Source: Priapulus caudatus | Lineage: Eukaryota > Priapulida > Priapulimorpha > Priapulimorphida > Priapulidae | Assembly (NCBI RefSeq): GCF_000485595.1 | Contig: NW_014577203.1 | Span: 358,266 to 403,341, forward strand | Reading direction: 5' to 3' | Length of the DNA: 45,076 nt | Shown here: positions 9,478 to 20,194 of the stretch, one piece after another | How positions within the stretch are numbered: the stretch's first letter is position 1 | Layout of the letters: each line of letters begins with the position of its first letter | Position numbers and translations under genes: made by a program | Notes under the pieces: model-generated | Database searches by the model: none | Seen by the model: the letters and a program-made list of their open reading frames with translations, nothing else | What the model was told of the DNA's origin: nothing

Positions 9478-12400
9478 ATGGCAGAAACGGACTCATTCAC
9501 CAAGGTAACTTACGGTTGTTGTACTAAACAGTAAACTTGTGAGGCGATGTCTAGGAATCAATTTTGCCTAGTCAATATAGCCAATGACTGGCAATGTAAG
9601 ATCACACAGTGGCACACCATATAGCGAGTAATGAAGCATTACTAGTATAGAATATTATTAATAGTATCGGAGAAAACGAATCAGTCTTTACAAAAGCCGA
9701 TTCAAACCTAGCTCTAGAACTATAGCCCTCCGATCCATCGCAGGTCGGAGCGGAGGGCTATAGTTCTAGAGCTAATTCAAACCCTGCATAAACTGTGGAT
9801 GATATGGAGTGCCATCACCTCAGACACCTGTCTGTTGTGTTAGCTTCTCTACGGACCATAATAAAGTTATATTTCTGAAAAGATGGTCACATTACTCATT
9901 AGAATGCTACAATATCAGCACGTGCATCACAGAATAATAGTCAGATTTACATGTATCATAAAATTTGGGGGAAACAGGTGACAAATAAGAAGTAAAGGCA
10001 AATAACGAGAGTAAAGAGAAAGAAGAGGAAATTAGAGGTAGTGGAATACAAAACCTGCTAAAATGAATATATAGGCCGATTAAATTGTGTGCTAGAATTT
10101 ATTGGATCTGATGTTCTCCTAAAATAGCATCAGATCATGAAAATTTCTAGGGCAGCCACCATTAATTGATTGATCTGAGACGAATATCAATATGAAATGC
10201 GTTTCCGATGCACAGACGAATATACACACACTGACAGTGGAAATTTAATTTACTATGTGCTAACTTTTTTTACAGGGGTTTGTAGCAGGTAGTTATAACA
10301 TTTGCTGTATAACATGTGGTAACGATAGTATATTCGTAATTGCAGGCTTGCTTTGCATTCAAAGGAAGCAAACGGAAAGAAAAGACAAGTATTGGTGAGT
10401 ATATATGTCTGGGAGACTGGGAGTCTTATGTAATAGCTTGAAAATTGCTTCTTTTCTACAACTTTTCTTTTTATAGTACCTGGCAAAATTTTACATGGTA
10501 GATGTGCTGTCATGGCAACAATCACTAAAATATGATAAAATCTATGAAAAACGATCCAGACACATATATGACATGTAATGATAGATCTATATTACAAGTA
10601 AGATTATAGCAAGGCATATCATTATACTTGGTTGTGGGCAAAATTGCGATGTTATTCCCTTCCACTGTTTCAGATACATATGGATTTACAGATAAAGGGG
10701 GAAAGGTCAGATACTCCACATACTCTCATCTGTGGCAGAACATGGATGAGCGTATTAAGGTAAGAAAAGGCAACTGTCAATCACAGACTATAGTTGTTCC
10801 ACTTCTAAGAATCTTTTGTATGTTATTTATCACCAAATTTCTATTTCTGGGACCAATTGCATGAGTCCGAAATTGATTGAAATGCAATTCTTTTTTCCTC
10901 CCAAGAATATTGCTGTTTATGTGATACAATATCATTGCAGGCAACGCAGGCAAAGTTATATGCCACCGTGTTTGACGATCTGCTCGCCTACATCAAACTG
11001 TCGCACAAAGACTTCTGTCCTTCTACCGAGTCTAAAACACTGAGGACTAAGAGAAAAGAGATTCCCACAACAGCACTCGTCATGGGTAAGACATTTATTC
11101 GATCCCAGGCTCATCCAGTTCTTCATAAGAAGGGTATGGGCTGGCCTGGTGCAGCTTGTGGGTCCCAATGAACTGGTGCTTCTTCTATCCGTGTCAGTAT
11201 TGATGTTTCACTTTCATATTTATATAAGGATGATGATAATGGTGATTATGATGAAGATGATGATTGCAGTGACAGGATTGTTGACGTTATCGTTGCTAAT
11301 GTCGGCACGATCGAGAAAGTAAGTAGAGAAGTAAGAGTGAAGGAAGAGTAAACTTGAGGTGGTGGAATACAAAACCCGCTAAGACGAATATAGACCAATT
11401 AAATCGATAATATTCTGACATTGTATTGTATTATATTTGTATTAATTCGATAATAATGATATTATTATCGGTCTATATAGACCGATTAAATTGTGTCCTG
11501 GAATTTTTTTTTTTATCTGAATTTTATCGTCGGCAGGTGTGAACATGCCAGACCATGAGACGACGGTCACCACGCTGACCGCTCTCGTCAGGCGGAGCGT
11601 GACGCCGCACGTCGCCACGCTCGCGTCGAAGGATTGTCCCAGCATGAAAGCCATCATGACGAAAACCCTGCAGCAAGTCGTCGCGAACGCCGAAGCCGTG
11701 AGTTGAAACGATCGCTAGTCCGTCGTTGCCGATTCCTTTTCGTTCGTCGTCGAGGTTGAGATTGTGTCTTGCGTAATTACAAAGTATTTATTGTGTTATT
11801 TAATTGCACGTTTTTATTGTAAGTTATTTAACATGTTATCCAACATTATTTAAAATTTAGTTGGAAGACGACGACGACGTTGATGTTAGCCTGAGGAAGA
11901 CAGGCTGCAGCATGTCTGTGCTGGCGTCCTGGTACACCGACATCACATCGAGAAAAGTAAGTCTTTCGTCAACCTATTCGTCACTACCTTGTAATGATTG
12001 ACCTAATATTAGTGTATTGAAGTAAACACGTGGAGCGAGCTGCTTGGCGTGCGCTAAATCTGGTCAGCGTACTACTAGTAACGTTATTGTAAGTTTTCAT
12101 TTACATTTCTGCCTGTAGAGGTCGCCACAGGGTTCGCCGCGTAAGAGAAAGGCAGACGGCCAGCTAAGAAGACTGTTCCCGCCAGTCGTTGTCATACTCG
12201 AGGACCTGGAGGGATTTTCGGCGCCGGTACTTCAAGATTTTGTCGCGTTATGCAGGTAATTACTCCTGCGAATACGTCGCCCTGCTCTATCGTACTGCTG
12301 TTGTACACCTAAGATCCATGTGCCGTAGAAGAGACTTTGATGTGGACCTGAGAGAGAGAGCGTGCGACTTCTACATATTCCTTTCTCTGTTTTAAACCTG

Positions 12401-15400
12401 CCTGCCTCTTATGAACCATTTATCCCTTACCCCAATTGTTATATAATACATGTTGTGAACTAGTACAACCTCATCAGATTGCATTTTTTGATTTTCAACA
12501 CAAGTATTCGTTCAGATATCACTCCTCCGACAACAACCTTTCGTTTAGCATGATTATATTGGAGTTAGGGTTAGGGTTAGGGTTAGGGTTTTGTATATAT
12601 ATTTGTATTTGAATTACATGCAATAAAGATTTAATAATAATAATAAAGATCTAATAATAATAATAAAGATAATTAATGTTTTGCGCCGTACTGATGTCTG
12701 TCTGCTGTCCAGCCACTACCTGGACCGGATCCCCCTGGTGCTCGTGTTTGGAATCGCGACCGCTGTCACCGCCATTCACCAGATTCTTCCGCACGCCGTC
12801 TCGTCTCTGCTCTCCATCGAGAAATTCCAGTCGCAGTCCTCCTCGGACTACCTCACGCACGTGCTCGACCAGGTAAGCCTGCCACCTGGTGCCAGAATAG
12901 TGAGTTAATCTCACGCCAGCGCAGAGAGCTGTGCGCCGGGGAGAGATTTTGGCAGTGCGTGTGCATGTGTGTAAAGGGGGGCTTATGTCGGGCTTGCGAG
13001 CCGACTCGACTGGAAGCAACTGGATTTCATGCAACTGGAAGCGATCAGCAGCGACTAGTTGCATCCAGTTTCCCACTGTTCTATTCCGAGCAACTAGTGG
13101 CGGCCAGTTGCAGGCAGTCACGTCACAGTCGACCGACCTAAGCACTGCAGTCACAGGGAATTGCAGCCAGTTGCTTCCAGTCGAGTCGGCTCGCAAACCC
13201 GACATAAGCCATCCTTAAGCGTTGTGAAAACAGTATAGGATTGATGCAGCACTTACTTGAAACACGCCTGTACGTACACTCATGTGTTATGCGAGCTTTG
13301 CTGTCGAATTTCGCCGTGTTATCGTGTTTTATCTCTTGTCCCGCAGGTGTTGCTTACGAACGAGTTTCCCTTCAAGCTTGGCTCCAGGGTGTTTTACTTG
13401 CTGCTGGACATCTTTCTGTACCACGACTTCTCAGTGAAAACCTTTATCCAGGGCTTGAAGGTAATGATTGATTCATTCTACATCTGGTGTCGGATATGAC
13501 TTTATATTTTTCACATACACTTCGTTTGTAGAATCAGCCAGTGTACTACCACAGTTAGGTGATCTTGTCATATATTTCAGCTCCCACTAGTGTGTGTTCA
13601 ACTTAATTTATCCGTTGAGGTACCTCTGATTTTGTGATTTTCTGTTTTTCTGATTGATTGAGTATTGAATGGTACCTCTGTGATTAAATCGCAAAGTAAG
13701 TGGTAATTTTCCGATTGGCCAATGCAACACTTCACAACGCTCCCAGCATTCACATTAGAGAAAAGACCCCCCCCCCCCGCACGTAGTCTCGCGACGCGAC
13801 TGCTCTATGACCGCAGTTCTGCATGATGGAGCACTTCCGCGTCACCGCCGTCAGCCATCTATGCTGCGGCGCGGGGCAGGTGGCGCCGCGGGTCGCCGGC
13901 CTCGGCCACGCGGAGCTCGAAAGACTGCGACAGCTGCCGTCCTGCATGAAGTACGTCGAGAGCCAGCCGGTCGATCGTAGAAAACCGTTGCTGCTAGACG
14001 ACACCCACTTCAAGGTGAAGATTTAACGCGCTAGAGGACGAGAGGATGTAGACTCGATCGTCTGCGCTGCAAATGAAATTTGATTTACTTATAAATGTCG
14101 ATCGACCAAAGAAAGCTGCCGTTGCTAGACAACGCACACTTCAAGGTGCAGATTTAATGTGCTAGAGGACGAGAGAATGTAGACTCGTCTGCGCGGCAAA
14201 TGAAATCCGATTTGATTGCAAATGTTGCACTCCTGCCCCGGTCGAATTTGTGCAAAGATATTCAGTGACAGTTAAAGTGTGTAGATTGGACTAAAAGGAT
14301 AATGAATAATGGGACTTTTCGTGTACTCATTGTATGTGCTTCAATTATGAGAGCTTATGCTCGTGTACGAAAATCACTTCTCACCAGTTAGGATGTTTCG
14401 TGATCTCAGGCCTTATTCTTGTAGGAGGTGGTCACACAGCTCTTGGTTGACATTGACAGCTATCATCAGCATGTATTTCCTCTTCTTCACTGCCTGCATA
14501 GTATCAGTAAAGACCTGCCAAGACATCCACTCGGAAAGCAGGTATTTAGGCTATGGTGGTTGTATGTGGTCAACATTTACGCTAAATGTTAAAAAATACA
14601 TTTCCGAGTGATATCGAATCGATTGTGCTCTATTTGCTTTTTCTTCTTAATTGTGTTTGGAGGGGTACAAAAAGTATTATTTAAAAATGTTAAAGTTTAA
14701 GTTTAAAAAAGTTAAAGTTAAAAGTTTAAGTAAAAAGTTTAAGTAAAAAGTTAAGTTTAAGTAGTAAAAGTTTAAGTTTCTGGTTGTGATCGTGTACATT
14801 ACCCCGATATGTGCTACCATTAATTACCATTAATTACATCATTAATTAATTTTCTACCGACAGCTGCGTGAAATCTATGGCCAGCTTCTTACAGGGGACA
14901 TAAGCTCTACTGAGGCTTACAAGAATTCATTTTCTTTCTTGCGGTAAGCACTTTTCCATGCTGTGTTTTCGACTGTTATTACTAACGAACAGTTCCGGTG
15001 ACCGAAATTCTACATACGTCAATGACGCGTTGAGTCTTGTTTAAACCTTAGACATGATGCTGTTATCCGTGCACGACCACGTGCGGTGCTCGTCTACATA
15101 ATCAGTTAATCACCATACATACAGACATAAGTCCATATATATAAGACTATAATTCTATTTGCGTGAATGACGCGTTGAATCTTCGTACTGTTTACGCCGT
15201 AGTTGTGATGCTAGTGTCCGTGCACGCGACCTCGTGCGGTGTTTGTTTACGTGATTCCTCGTCTTCAGGGTGATGTCACGTGAGAGTCTGGTAGAGCTGC
15301 TGCAGAAGTGTGCGTCCCAGCTCGAGGGCTTCTCTATTTTCGACGGCGTTGTGAAGACACTGCGTGACTTTACAGCAAAGTTCAATGACATAGAGAGTGA

Positions 15401-17254
15401 GCGATGTTGTTATACGGGAACGTTTTACCCGCTGCTGCATTGAGCGATGTGGGCTTCGGCAAAGCCCTTACCCACCACTTCACGTTAATATGGACTTAAT
15501 CACATTAATATATTGATTTCATATTAATATTCAGTCTTCATTCTGATTCTTTAATTCATTCATTTCTTCATTTTATATGAGGTACAGTCAGCCAGCAATT
15601 GTATGAACAAGATAAATTTGCTGTTCCAATAGGACAGTTTCACAGGAGAAAATTGCAAATTCTCACACTTCACCTTTGTCTGCCCTTAGACTTCACTGCC
15701 TTGAAACAAAAGGTCAACCGATCGCCGAAGAAAGGGGGATCATCGAACGAGAGGAGACAATCAGATGGCCTGATTCCGCAGGAAAAAGAAGTGACAGTGT
15801 TTGAGAGCCTGCGATCAGATGCTCTGCAGTACCTAGATGATTTATTCAGGTGAGAAAATTATATAAAATAGCTTAAATTACCAAGCACTACATCACTTTG
15901 CATTTTGTGATAGTGGGACCGCTTATACATAAATAATACGAATAGGAATAGGAGTAAATAATAAAACCTGCGAATACGAGTAATTAAATGTATATGTCTG
16001 ATATTCACCTTAGATCTAAATCCTATTTAATTTTCAATTTTATTGGCATAACGAGTACTACACCACGCTATCTACCCCTACTCCACACATCTGTGTTTTT
16101 TTCAGTGAGCATCTCGTCTGTCATAAAAATCTGCCGCTGCACGAGATCTTCTATTTCGACGCTCTATCTGCCGTCAAGCGCCATCTAGTGGGAACACCAA
16201 GAGCTGCTATACAGACTGCGCTCAGTACGCCCCATTATTACCTACAGGTAAGGCAGGAAATCAATGGAAGCAGTGTTCACGGACTTACTTTAACATATGC
16301 AAGGAGAATTCCTGAAGCAGTTCTATGAAACTAATGTGTTATACTCAATTTTAGCAGTTGTAGCATGATTTGTGGTAGATGGTACAGTTTCATCTAGCAA
16401 AGACTTAGTAACAAGTGTTAGCAATGAACAAAATAGCTTCGTTCACTTGCATTCGTTCTTCGCATCCCTCCTCTTTTTTGTCTCACTTCCTCACCTTTCC
16501 TCAATCTCTCCCTGACCCTTGCCTATATGCTTCACTTGCCCCCTCTCCTCCCTTGGATTTTTCCCCTTACCCTGTATTAATTCCTCGTACCTGCGCTCCT
16601 ACCTTCTTATTTCATCCCCGAATCTTTCCATTTCTTGCAATCATTTACTTTCAAAAACCTATGGTGATGGATTTCCATGACACTTTATTGCTCTACACTT
16701 CAGTGCTCCTGCTGTGAGGCAGAAAAGGAAGCCATACTTGGCAGCATGCCAGATATCTGCGTCGCCTACAAGCTACACCTGGAGTGCGGAAAACTCATCA
16801 ACCTGTATGACTGGCTGCAGGCGTTTGTCACGATCGTGGATCCGGCCTCCGTTGACGACGACGACGACGACTCGACCGGCAACGACCCGAATGAACTCAT
16901 GCAGTATCCTTGAATGCGTATTAAATACGCAAAATTAACCGTAGCTGTGAGATAGTAATAATATTACTACCTTATAGATTCGGTTAATTTTGTACAACTA
17001 TATATTATACGTAACATTCTCACGATTAATTGTCATACTTTTTTTTACAAACTATATGAAGAACACCGTTATAGCTGGGTAAATGTAGACGAGATCTTAG
17101 CTTGGCCTGGACTTATTTTCTTGTTGAATTTCCTGATCGAGTGTTCAGCGCACGATTCATCAGGGCCGTCTCGGAACTCCAGTTCCTCGGCTTTGTCAAA
17201 CCGACCAAGCGCAAGACGGACCACGTTGCTAGACTCACGTGGGGTGGTTGTTAG
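9478..17254 (+). CDS. ORC3: Origin recognition complex subunit 3
   Basis: Seventeen exons: 9478-9504, 10346-10394, 10674-10759, 10941-11085, 11537-11697, 11861-11956, 12119-12255, 12713-12872, 13347-13460, 13817-14014, 14425-14541, 14864-14943, 15269-15396, 15690-15849, 16106-16247, 16704-16903, 17149-17254. They add up to 2106 nt, 701 aa; human ORC3 is 711. All phases agree. The N-terminus [20 protein letters not shown] matches the family's start. Diagnostic segments are [53 protein letters not shown] and the conserved C-terminal [10 protein letters not shown] ... LTWGGC. ORC3 is the AAA+-like subunit that binds ORC2 in the six-subunit complex marking replication origins; the C-terminus is a winged-helix-type region. 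An acidic run of six Asp lies in exon 16. Intron 16 starts GTATCCTT (candidate U12 type). Introns hold several repeats described separately. Confidence 0.96.
9709..9774. mobile_element. 66-bp hairpin element with 9-bp target duplication
   Basis: Near-perfect inverted repeat in ORC3 intron 1: TAGCTCTAGAACTATAGCCC at the left and its complement at the right, with a short loop. It is flanked by the direct repeat ATTCAAACC at 9700-9708 and 9775-9783. The same terminal sequence occurs at 27974 and 33849. It is non-autonomous and has no coding capacity. Confidence 0.88.
9990..10165. repeat. dispersed repeat, copy 1 (ORC3 intron 1)
   Basis: Shares the string GTGGAATACAAAAC, then a ...ATAGGCCGATTAAATTGTG segment, with 11330-11500 in intron 4. 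The right part is an imperfect hairpin (GGATCTGATG ... CATCAGATC) ending AAATTTCTAGGGCA. Similar AAATTGTGC ... TTTCTAGG termini occur at 27814-27902 and 33676-33777, so this is a dispersed element family. Confidence 0.65.
11310..11510. repeat. dispersed repeat, copy 2 (ORC3 intron 4)
   Basis: Degenerate second copy of the family at 9990-10165: GTGGAATACAAAACCCGCTAA, then two versions of a tail near 11389 and 11477 reading ATAGACC(A/G)ATTAAAT. An AT-rich stretch lies between them. Confidence 0.6.
12565..12590 (+). repeat. interstitial TTAGGG repeats
   Basis: Four uninterrupted TTAGGG units plus a partial fifth inside ORC3 intron 7. Identical to the common animal telomere repeat. The neighbouring sequence is TAATAATAA-rich. 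Short interstitial telomeric runs of this size usually arise by repair or microsatellite expansion. Confidence 0.9.
13977..14215 (+). repeat. duplication of ORC3 exon 10 end and donor site
   Basis: The last ~35 bases of exon 10, its donor and ~80 bases of intron (13980-14085) recur with about 85-90% similarity at 14112-14215. The second copy reads TTGCTAGACAACGCACACTTC then AAG|GTGCAG, a second potential donor at 14146. An AG at about 14111 could act as acceptor and would give a small in-frame cassette (11 codons). Confidence 0.85.
15020..15256 (+). repeat. tandem duplication in ORC3 intron 12
   Basis: A segment around 15020-15100 (AATGACGCGTTGAGTCTT ... GTGCACGACC..CGTGCGGTG) is repeated at 15166-15250 (AATGACGCGTTGAATCTT ... 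GTGCACGCGACCTCGTGCGG). The right copy ends next to the acceptor of exon 13. Confidence 0.75.
16904..17148 (+). other. ORC3: candidate U12-type intron of ORC3
   Basis: The 245-base last intron begins GTATCCTT, the full minor-spliceosome 5' consensus. It has TTTCCTGAT ending about 11-12 bases before the acceptor AG at 17147-17148, a partial match to the U12 branch motif. The splice joins CA to C, giving MHARFIRAV, the conserved ORC3 sequence. This supports the borders independently of intron class. Confidence 0.72.
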
Positions 17255-18030
17255 GCTTGCGTCGCAGATGCGATTGTGTGTGCATGTGTGTGTGGGGGGG
17301 GGCTAATAATTTAATGCGAAAACGTTCCCCATAGTTCGTTGTTCACAACCGCGATGACCGAATGGAGAATAATCTGATGTTTTTTCTTCTTTATTTTTGT
17401 ACGACTGCAACCTTTGTAGATTTAACAGAAACTACGTATAAACCATTGCTATAGTTATGCATATACTATCCTGGTATAGGGTCTAGTTAATCCTATAACT
17501 AACTATGCAGCTATGTCACGCAATGGCATATTTCATGTGGGAAGACCCTAGTGCTTTGTCAACCATATGAAGACCAAGTAGAATTTTTGTACGAATATAG
17601 ATCATGTATATAATATAGAATATTTATGGCCACAGCCTGATCACTTTTTCAGAAATTACCATGATGTTATTAAAAAAACATTTTCTTAAAAATGTACACA
17701 TCATTTGTTTAGCATTTATATTAATTGTTAGTGTATAATTTTAATAGCAGGAATGTGTCTGCGATTATTATGTAAAGAAATATTTGACATCTTTCACGTT
17801 AGACCATCTGGCTTATATTATCTACTATATAATAGTAGAAAGAGCCGAAGTGTCGTTTTCCGTATCTCCTCCGAAACCGTGCCACGTGTGCTCGCATAAA
17901 TCGAACTGGGGCCCCTTCTGGGCGTCGCGAATACATTCCGCTACGTTAGAACGCGATTTTTCCATCGTAAAGTGACTTTTGGAGGCAATTTTCTAAAAAG
18001 TTATGTGCCCGAAGAAACTTCGGCATTCAT
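17255..18030. other. intergenic, downstream of ORC3
   Basis: Probable ORC3 3' flank. Only a weak ATTAAA-type poly(A) signal near 17667 was seen. A 63-residue open frame at 17784-17975 has no recognised domain. No other structure. Confidence 0.35.
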
Positions 18031-18031
18031 A

Positions 18032-18225
18032 GGAAACCCGCACCAAATTTTAAGATCGCAAAATTCGCATGCGCAGTCCAAGCAGAGTACATGAATCGAA
18101 TCACCTTGTGATTGACGTGCTCTCATCGGAAACCCGCACCAAATTTTAAGATTGCCAAATCCGCATGCGCAGTCTAATCAGAGCATGTGAATCACCTGCT
18201 ACCGCAACGTCCAAGATCAACCCCC
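18032..18225. repeat. 96-bp tandem duplication
   Basis: Two copies starting at 18032 and 18128, each GGAAACCCGCACCAAATTTT, then AAGAT..GC, CGCATGCGCAGTC, AGCA, and a GTGAATCACC-like end. A third fragment with CCAAATCCGCATGCGCA is near 18391. Confidence 0.82.
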
Positions 18226-18388
18226 CCAACCCAATTTTCTCAACGAATTTGACGTTTCACAAAATGGACCGCTGCGACTGTCAAATCCGCCGATTTCCGC
18301 CGATCCGCGGAAAAATCTCATCGCGGAGTCAGTATGTATGCGTGTGTGTGCGTGTGCATGCGCGTGTGCGTGTGCGTGGGGGCACATG

Positions 18389-18850
18389 ATCGCCAAATCC
18401 GCATGCGCACACACCAAATCCATTGCGGCTGCGGTGTATAAACAACCAAGCACTGTGGCGCACAGCTAAGGGCGAAAATTGAAGGCAAACCCCAACGAGC
18501 GAGGAACACGTGCATGTATGTGTGTGTGTGTTGTGGTGTGTGTGTGGTGTGTGTGTGTGTGTGTTGTGTGTGTTGTGTGCGCGCCGCGCGCGCTGCGCGC
18601 GCGCGTGCGTGCGTGCGTGCGCTGCGTGCGTGCGGGCGTCGTGCGGCGTTGTGTGTACCTGTGCGTGTATGTGTGTATGTGTGTGCGCGCGTGTGTGTGT
18701 AAATGTGGTATGTGTGTTCGTGGGTGCACGTGTGATTGTGCGTGCGCATGCCCGTATGTGTGTGAATACCGTGTGTCGCTGTGCCTGTCGCGCGTTGTGT
18801 GCAAACATTTGACAACGGGAGGTGTAACCGTGCCCGCACTTACCCGGCTC
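18389..18850. repeat. GT-core repeat element, copy A
   Basis: Flank sequence TGCGGCTGCGGTGTATAAAC, then AAACCCCAACGAG, then about 260 bases of alternating TG/CG-rich sequence, then TTGACAACGGGAGGTGTAAC. The same left and right arms surround a GT core at 19125-19475. Open frames of His/Thr or Cys/Val only are by-products of the simple repeat. The alternating purine-pyrimidine core is Z-DNA-prone. Confidence 0.8.
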
Positions 18851-19099
18851 CCAATGCTCTGACATTTTTAGACGCCGTTTCGATTGTCTAAGAGCACACA
18901 CACACCAAACTATATATACCATAACCTTTTGAAATTGTGTTAAACTATTAATGTGTTTTCTCACGGGTTTTAAAGATAATATAGCTATACTAAATGTAGA
19001 ATCAAGGTATAATAATAAGCATTTAATTAGGTGGAGCCTTCACCTAGCATAGCAAGCCACACTAAACGCACGCACGAACGCACGCACGCCACACCGCCG

Positions 19100-19480
19100 C
19101 GTACACACGCACACACCAAAGACAATGCGGCTGCGGTGTATAAACAGCCAATCACTGCCGCGCACAGCTGTGAGGCGAAAACCCCAAGCGACAAACCCCA
19201 ACGAGAGACGGCTGCAGTTGTGTGTATGTGTGTATGCGTGTACGTGTGCGTACGTGTGCGTGTGCGTGTGTGTATGTATGTATGTATGCGCGTGTGTGCG
19301 TGTGCATGTGCGTGTGCGTGTATTTGTGTGCGCGCCCGTGTGTGTAAATTGTATGTGTGTGCGTGGGTGCGCGTCTGCGATTGTGCGTGCGTGCGTGCGT
19401 GCGTGTGTGATGTGTGGGTGTGCGCGCAGTGTGTGCAAATATTGACAACGGGAGGTGTAACCTGCCCGCCGCCGTCCACT
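19100..19480. repeat. GT-core repeat element, copy B
   Basis: Second copy of the element at 18389-18850, same orientation: TGCGGCTGCGGTGTATAAAC at 19124, AAACCCCAACGAGAG, a ~230-base GT/GC core and TTGACAACGGGAGGTGTAAC at 19442. The arms are conserved while the core length varies, as expected for an element or segment with a microsatellite inside. Confidence 0.8.
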
Positions 19481-19938
19481 GACTTACAAGAAAATATATC
19501 TTCAAAACTACTCTCAATGCATTTTGCTTTTTTTAACGAATTTGATTTATTATTATGCTTCTAACCAAAATGATATTTCAAAAATATCGAAATTAATGAA
19601 ATTGGACTATGAAATCACCCCATTTCCTTTTTTTGAAAAATTGCATATCATTTAAGGTAAAATTTTCAGATTTTTATATATAATTTAGATACAATTTTTT
19701 TTTAAACAAATATTGTATATGACTCGAGTCTAAATATCAGTATTTTTCGTTTACTGTAAATACATCCTCAATAAAAGTGAGAGATGAATATGGTTAAACC
19801 GCCATCCTCAAGTCAGACCCCACTCGAACCCGTCTGGAGACGGGTAATAGCTAGTTAGTTTATAATGCTGCTACTTCGCCGTTTCTCATTATTTCTGCCG
19901 CAGAGCGGCGTTGTCTACACTAATGTTTAGCGGGAAAT
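19481..19938. other. AT-rich spacer
   Basis: AT-rich sequence without supported genes. A small CCGTCT..AGACGG hairpin lies near 19830. Confidence 0.3.
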
Positions 19939-20152
19939 GCTATCCCCCGGGCGTGGAGGGACAGTACCGCAATGGCAGCACTAGTGTTTAGATTAGGTTA
20001 AGATTCAGGTTAGTTACCGTAGTTCAGGGTAACATATCGGCCATGCCTAGTACGAAGTCAGACTGAGAACTTTCTGTGCCGAAAATCTTGCTTTGAGGTA
20101 ATGTATACGTCAACTGTATCACGTGACTGTCCCTCCACGCCCGGGGGATAGC
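19939..20152. mobile_element. 214-bp segment bounded by perfect 27-bp inverted repeats
   Basis: GCTATCCCCCGGGCGTGGAG plus seven more bases at 19939-19965 is repeated as its exact reverse complement at 20126-20152. The right arm ends 42 bases before the ATG of the recombinase-derived gene, so it lies in its promoter or 5' UTR. No clear target duplication was found. It could be a MITE or a selected regulatory palindrome. Confidence 0.78.
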
Positions 20153-20194
20153 AACACCCAATGTTAGGGCATCCGGTTTTAAAAGTAAACAAAC

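Noticed and set aside
18318-19564. His/Thr-rich and Cys/Val-rich open frames
   Set aside because: Translation of GT/GC simple repeats in all frames.
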